This document shows, piece by piece, positions 6,016-7,920 of a DNA stretch of 7,920 nucleotides. Both the position numbers and the translations under genes were made by a program. How positions within the stretch are numbered: position 1 is the stretch's first letter; every line of letters begins with the position of its first letter. Location: assembly GCA_021161885.1 (NCBI GenBank), contig JAGGZS010000139.1:1-7920 (forward strand), in the 5' to 3' direction. The stretch comes from a bacterium. Its GTDB lineage: Bacteria > Auribacterota > Auribacteria > Auribacterales > Auribacteraceae. The notes under the pieces were generated by a model. That model was not told the origin of the DNA. It ran no database searches and worked only from the letters and a program-made list of their open reading frames with translations.

Positions 6016-7291
6016 TTTGTTTGATCCTTTCTAAAACAGCGTTAAAAAGCGAATCATCGTCTGTAATCGAGATTGTTTCTTCTGTTTTGTCGTTCATATT
6101 TTTTATTTTTATAACATTATTTTCTATTTCATCACTGCCTCTGATAATAACAAATTCAGCGTTTAGTTTGTTGGCGTTTCGCATTTGCGCTTTAAAACTT
6201 TTGTTTTCCGCGCAAATATCTATTTTGATATTTTTTTCTCTAAGTCTTTTGATAAGTTTTATATGTTGATTAAAAACAGAATCATCAATATTTAAGATAA
6301 AAAAATCGAGACCGGAGTTGGTTTTGGGCCCAAGCTGCCCGAGAGCTTCAAGCACAAGTATGAGCCTGTCGATACCGAAAGCAAACCCTACTGCGCCGAC
6401 GGAAGGACCGCCCATTTCCTGAACTAGATTATTATATCGCCCTCCGCCTCCGAGAACGTCTTGGCTTCCGAGGTTTGAGTGGATAATTTCGAAAATCGTA
6501 TCTGTGTAGTAATCTAATCCCCTGACGAGATAGTTGTCTATTGTGTAAGGTATTTCCATTGTTTCAAGATATTCTCTTACTTTATCGAAATGTGTTTTTG
6601 AGGTTTCCGACAGCGAATCCAAAAGAGACGGGGCGTTAGCTATATGTTCTTTGCATGATGGATTTTTGCAGTCTAAAACCCTAAGCGGATTTTTTTCTAT
6701 CCTGATTTGGCAGTCGCCGCACATTGAACTTATTTTTGGAGATAAATAGTTTTTTATAAGAGTTGCGTAATTGGATTTTGACTGAGTATCCCCGACGCTG
6801 TTTATTTTTACGGCAGGACATTTTATGCCGAGCCTGCTGATAAAGTCGTAAGCAAGAGCGATAGATTCGGCATCATAATAAGGATTAGCGCTTCCTATGA
6901 GTTCCGTGCCGAGCTGATAAAACTGCCTGTTGCGTCCAGCCTGCGGGCGTTCGTAACGGAACATAGGTCCAAGATAGCTTAGTTTGCATATCTGGTTAAG
7001 CTGCTGCATATTATGCTGTAGATAAGCCCTGATTACCGGTGCGGTCGCCTCTGGCCTAAGGGTTATTGACCGCCCTTTTTTATCTTGAAAAGTGTACATT
7101 TCTTTACTGACGATATCGGTGTTTTCGCCTATGGAACGGCTGAACAGGCTTGTTTGTTCAAATATAGGTGTTCTTATTTCGCCGTAACCGTAAAAATCGA
7201 AAAGTTCTCGAGCGAGGTTTTCAACTTTCTGCCATAGTTTAGATTTGGGAGGAAAGATGTCGTAAGTTCCTCTTAATGCTTTAATTGCCAT
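5993..7291 (-). CDS. hisS: histidyl-tRNA synthetase
   Basis: Class IIa synthetase that charges tRNA-His. The 432-aa length is typical. The N-terminal RGTYDIFPP (7-15) is the standard HisRS opening. Motif 1 region is around 38-62 (EIRTPIFEQTSLFSRSIGE), with TLRPEATAPVIRAY at 77-90. Motif 2 is MFRYERPQAGRNRQFYQLG (110-128). The insertion domain carries CGDC...NPLRVLDCKNPSC (191-213), whose four-cysteine pattern resembles that of many bacterial HisRS. The histidine-specific block LVRGLDYYTDTIFEI is at 255-269, GGGGRYNNL at 281-289, and motif 3 GFAFGIDRL at 302-310. The anticodon-binding domain is about 328-432 (FFILNID..., AQMRNANKLNAEFVIIRG). The start has AAAGGA 8 nt upstream, separated by a pure T8 spacer; the ribosome binding site begins within the stop codon of the preceding gene, which suggests translational coupling. 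The last 23 nt overlap aspS. The hisS-aspS pair occurs in many bacteria. No defects seen. Confidence 0.98.
   Translation of the reverse strand: MAIKALRGTYDIFPPKSKLWQKVENLARELFDFYGYGEIRTPIFEQTSLFSRSIGENTDIVSKEMYTFQDKKGRSITLRPEATAPVIRAYLQHNMQQLNQICKLSYLGPMFRYERPQAGRNRQFYQLGTELIGSANPYYDAESIALAYDFISRLGIKCPAVKINSVGDTQSKSNYATLIKNYLSPKISSMCGDCQIRIEKNPLRVLDCKNPSCKEHIANAPSLLDSLSETSKTHFDKVREYLETMEIPYTIDNYLVRGLDYYTDTIFEIIHSNLGSQDVLGGGGRYNNLVQEMGGPSVGAVGFAFGIDRLILVLEALGQLGPKTNSGLDFFILNIDDSVFNQHIKLIKRLREKNIKIDICAENKSFKAQMRNANKLNAEFVIIRGSDEIENNVIKIKNMNDKTEETISITDDDSLFNAVLERIKQNDKKPVF
6025..6030 (-). promoter_or_regulatory. aspS ribosome binding site inside hisS
   Basis: AAAGGA on the minus strand, 9 nt before the ATG at 6015 and lying within the last codons of hisS. 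It supports the chosen aspS start despite the 23-nt overlap, and implies translational coupling of the two synthetases. Confidence 0.75.
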
Positions 7292-7297
7292 AAAAAA

Positions 7298-7305
7298 AAT
7301 CCTTT
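7298..7305 (-). promoter_or_regulatory. hisS ribosome binding site overlapping upstream stop codon
   Basis: On the minus strand AAAGGA occupies 7305-7300; the TAA stop of the HAMP gene is at 7306-7304, so stop and ribosome binding site share two bases. An uninterrupted T8 spacer separates it from the hisS ATG. This fixes the hisS start and suggests that ribosomes finishing the upstream gene re-initiate on hisS. Confidence 0.75.
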
Positions 7306-7891
7306 AAAATCCGCGTTCTTCTTTAATCATTTGCTGGCATCGTTCGACGAGTTCTTTAAGTTCCTGCAAATTTACCATTGCCGCTTGTTTGTCATAGTCT
7401 GTAAGTGTCATTTGTTCGACTATATCGTCGACTTTAGTATCCATTTGCGAGATAACTTTGCTTTCTTGTGTTACACGCTGCTCCACCGATTCCGCCATGC
7501 GGTTAAAGTTATCCGCTATTTCCTGGAAATAATCGTTTTTCCTGAATTTGATACGTTCTTCGTATTTGCCTTTAGCCAGATTTTTAAGGCTGGAATTTAA
7601 TCGGAAAATAGGTCCGGCTATTTTATGGGAGGCGAATAAAGATAATCCGCCAATTAAAATACTGCCCATCACGAGCAGTATTAAAACTTTTATAATAAAA
7701 TAAATGTTCACGCTGTTGAAAAACGATTCATTGCCTAACGAACCGAAAGAGTTGTAAAATGACCGCAGAATTTCCATGCTTACAAGCAGTGAAATAATTC
7801 CTACGCTCATAATGATAAAAAGGGCGTAAATGCCTTGCACTTGCTTATTAATAAAATAGTTGCGCCGTTTGAATTTTTTTTTGTCTGCCAT
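7304..7891 (-). CDS. stand-alone membrane HAMP-domain protein with C-terminal coiled coil, no output domain
   Basis: This 195-aa protein is not a named gene I recognise. A very basic N-terminus (MADKKKFKRR) is followed by two membrane helices at about 19-42 and 64-87, separated by a short extracytoplasmic loop of about 20 residues. A HAMP domain then spans about 88-141: KIAGPIFRLNSSLKNLAKGK forms the first helix with the conserved Pro (P94), and NDYFQEIADNFNRMAESV the second, with the usual acidic connector end. The remaining 55 residues are charged and predicted helical (coiled-coil-like, ending with QELKELVERCQQMIKEE). There is no histidine kinase, GGDEF, chemoreceptor signalling or other output module and no large sensor domain. 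The start has GGGGA 6 nt upstream; the stop lies 12 nt before hisS. Similar short HAMP-only proteins exist in deltaproteobacteria-like genomes. A role as a membrane scaffold or adaptor for a separate signalling protein is possible but unproven. Confidence 0.85.
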   Translation of the reverse strand: MADKKKFKRRNYFINKQVQGIYALFIIMSVGIISLLVSMEILRSFYNSFGSLGNESFFNSVNIYFIIKVLILLVMGSILIGGLSLFASHKIAGPIFRLNSSLKNLAKGKYEERIKFRKNDYFQEIADNFNRMAESVEQRVTQESKVISQMDTKVDDIVEQMTLTDYDKQAAMVNLQELKELVERCQQMIKEERGF

Positions 7892-7920
7892 GATATATCC
7901 CCAATGATAACTGTTTACCG

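Larger units (their letters stand above)
1..7891 (-). other. probable single operon: HAMP gene - hisS - aspS - phoH - pgpH-like - ybeY - corC-like
   Basis: Seven same-strand genes are joined by a gap of 12 nt, an overlap of 23 nt, direct abutment, overlaps of 71 and 59 nt, and a gap of 20 nt. No inverted repeat with a T run fits between any pair, and no gap is large enough for a conventional promoter, although promoters inside coding sequence cannot be excluded by eye. The transcription start must lie upstream of 7920 or in the 29 nt before the HAMP gene (7892-7920), where I see only the ribosome binding site GGGGA. Cotranscription is an inference from spacing. Confidence 0.7.

Noticed and set aside
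7892..7920. Possible promoter for the operon ahead of the HAMP gene
   Set aside because: Only 29 nt are visible and they hold a ribosome binding site but no paired -35/-10 elements; the promoter, if there is one, is outside the window.

Overview
The window is a gene-dense, AT-rich stretch of bacterial chromosome in which every supportable gene lies on the minus strand. In transcription order (high to low coordinates) they are: a membrane HAMP-domain protein (7304-7891), histidyl-tRNA synthetase hisS (5993-7291), aspartyl-tRNA synthetase aspS (4198-6015), a PhoH-family ATPase (3145-4197), a short-form PgpH/YqfF-type 7TM-HD phosphodiesterase (1566-3215), the endoribonuclease/rRNA maturation factor ybeY (1154-1624), and a CorC/HlyC-family CNNM-CBS membrane protein (1133 down to the window edge, 3' end missing).

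No gap between genes exceeds about 30 nt. Three of the junctions overlap (23, 71 and 59 nt) and one is a direct stop-start abutment (TAA-ATG). I see no internal terminator or convincing promoter, so the simplest reading is one polycistronic transcript entering from beyond position 7920 and leaving beyond position 1. There is no tRNA, rRNA, CRISPR array, insertion sequence or other mobile-element signature.

The block phoH - 7TM-HD (pgpH) - ybeY - corC is a widely conserved bacterial neighbourhood; Enterobacteria keep ybeZ-ybeY-corC, and several other phyla insert the HD phosphodiesterase between phoH and ybeY. Here it is fused head-to-tail to a hisS-aspS pair. The shared theme is translation (two synthetases) plus RNA/ribosome quality control (PhoH, YbeY), with a c-di-AMP-type phosphodiesterase and two membrane proteins.

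AT-rich codon use, a bacterial-type AspRS with GAD insertion, and a stand-alone HAMP protein fit an AT-rich, Gram-negative-type bacterium from a lineage such as Elusimicrobiota, Omnitrophota or a deltaproteobacterium-like group. This placement is an inference and is weak. The genes look intact, so there is no sign of genome decay within the window.

I did not find a new defence or mobile system. The parts that merit a second look are sequence-level oddities in known families: a PgpH homologue with almost no extracytoplasmic domain, a YbeY whose third metal ligand is Asp instead of His, a CNNM domain missing canonical ion-site residues, long out-of-frame overlaps between adjacent genes, and a HAMP protein with no output domain.
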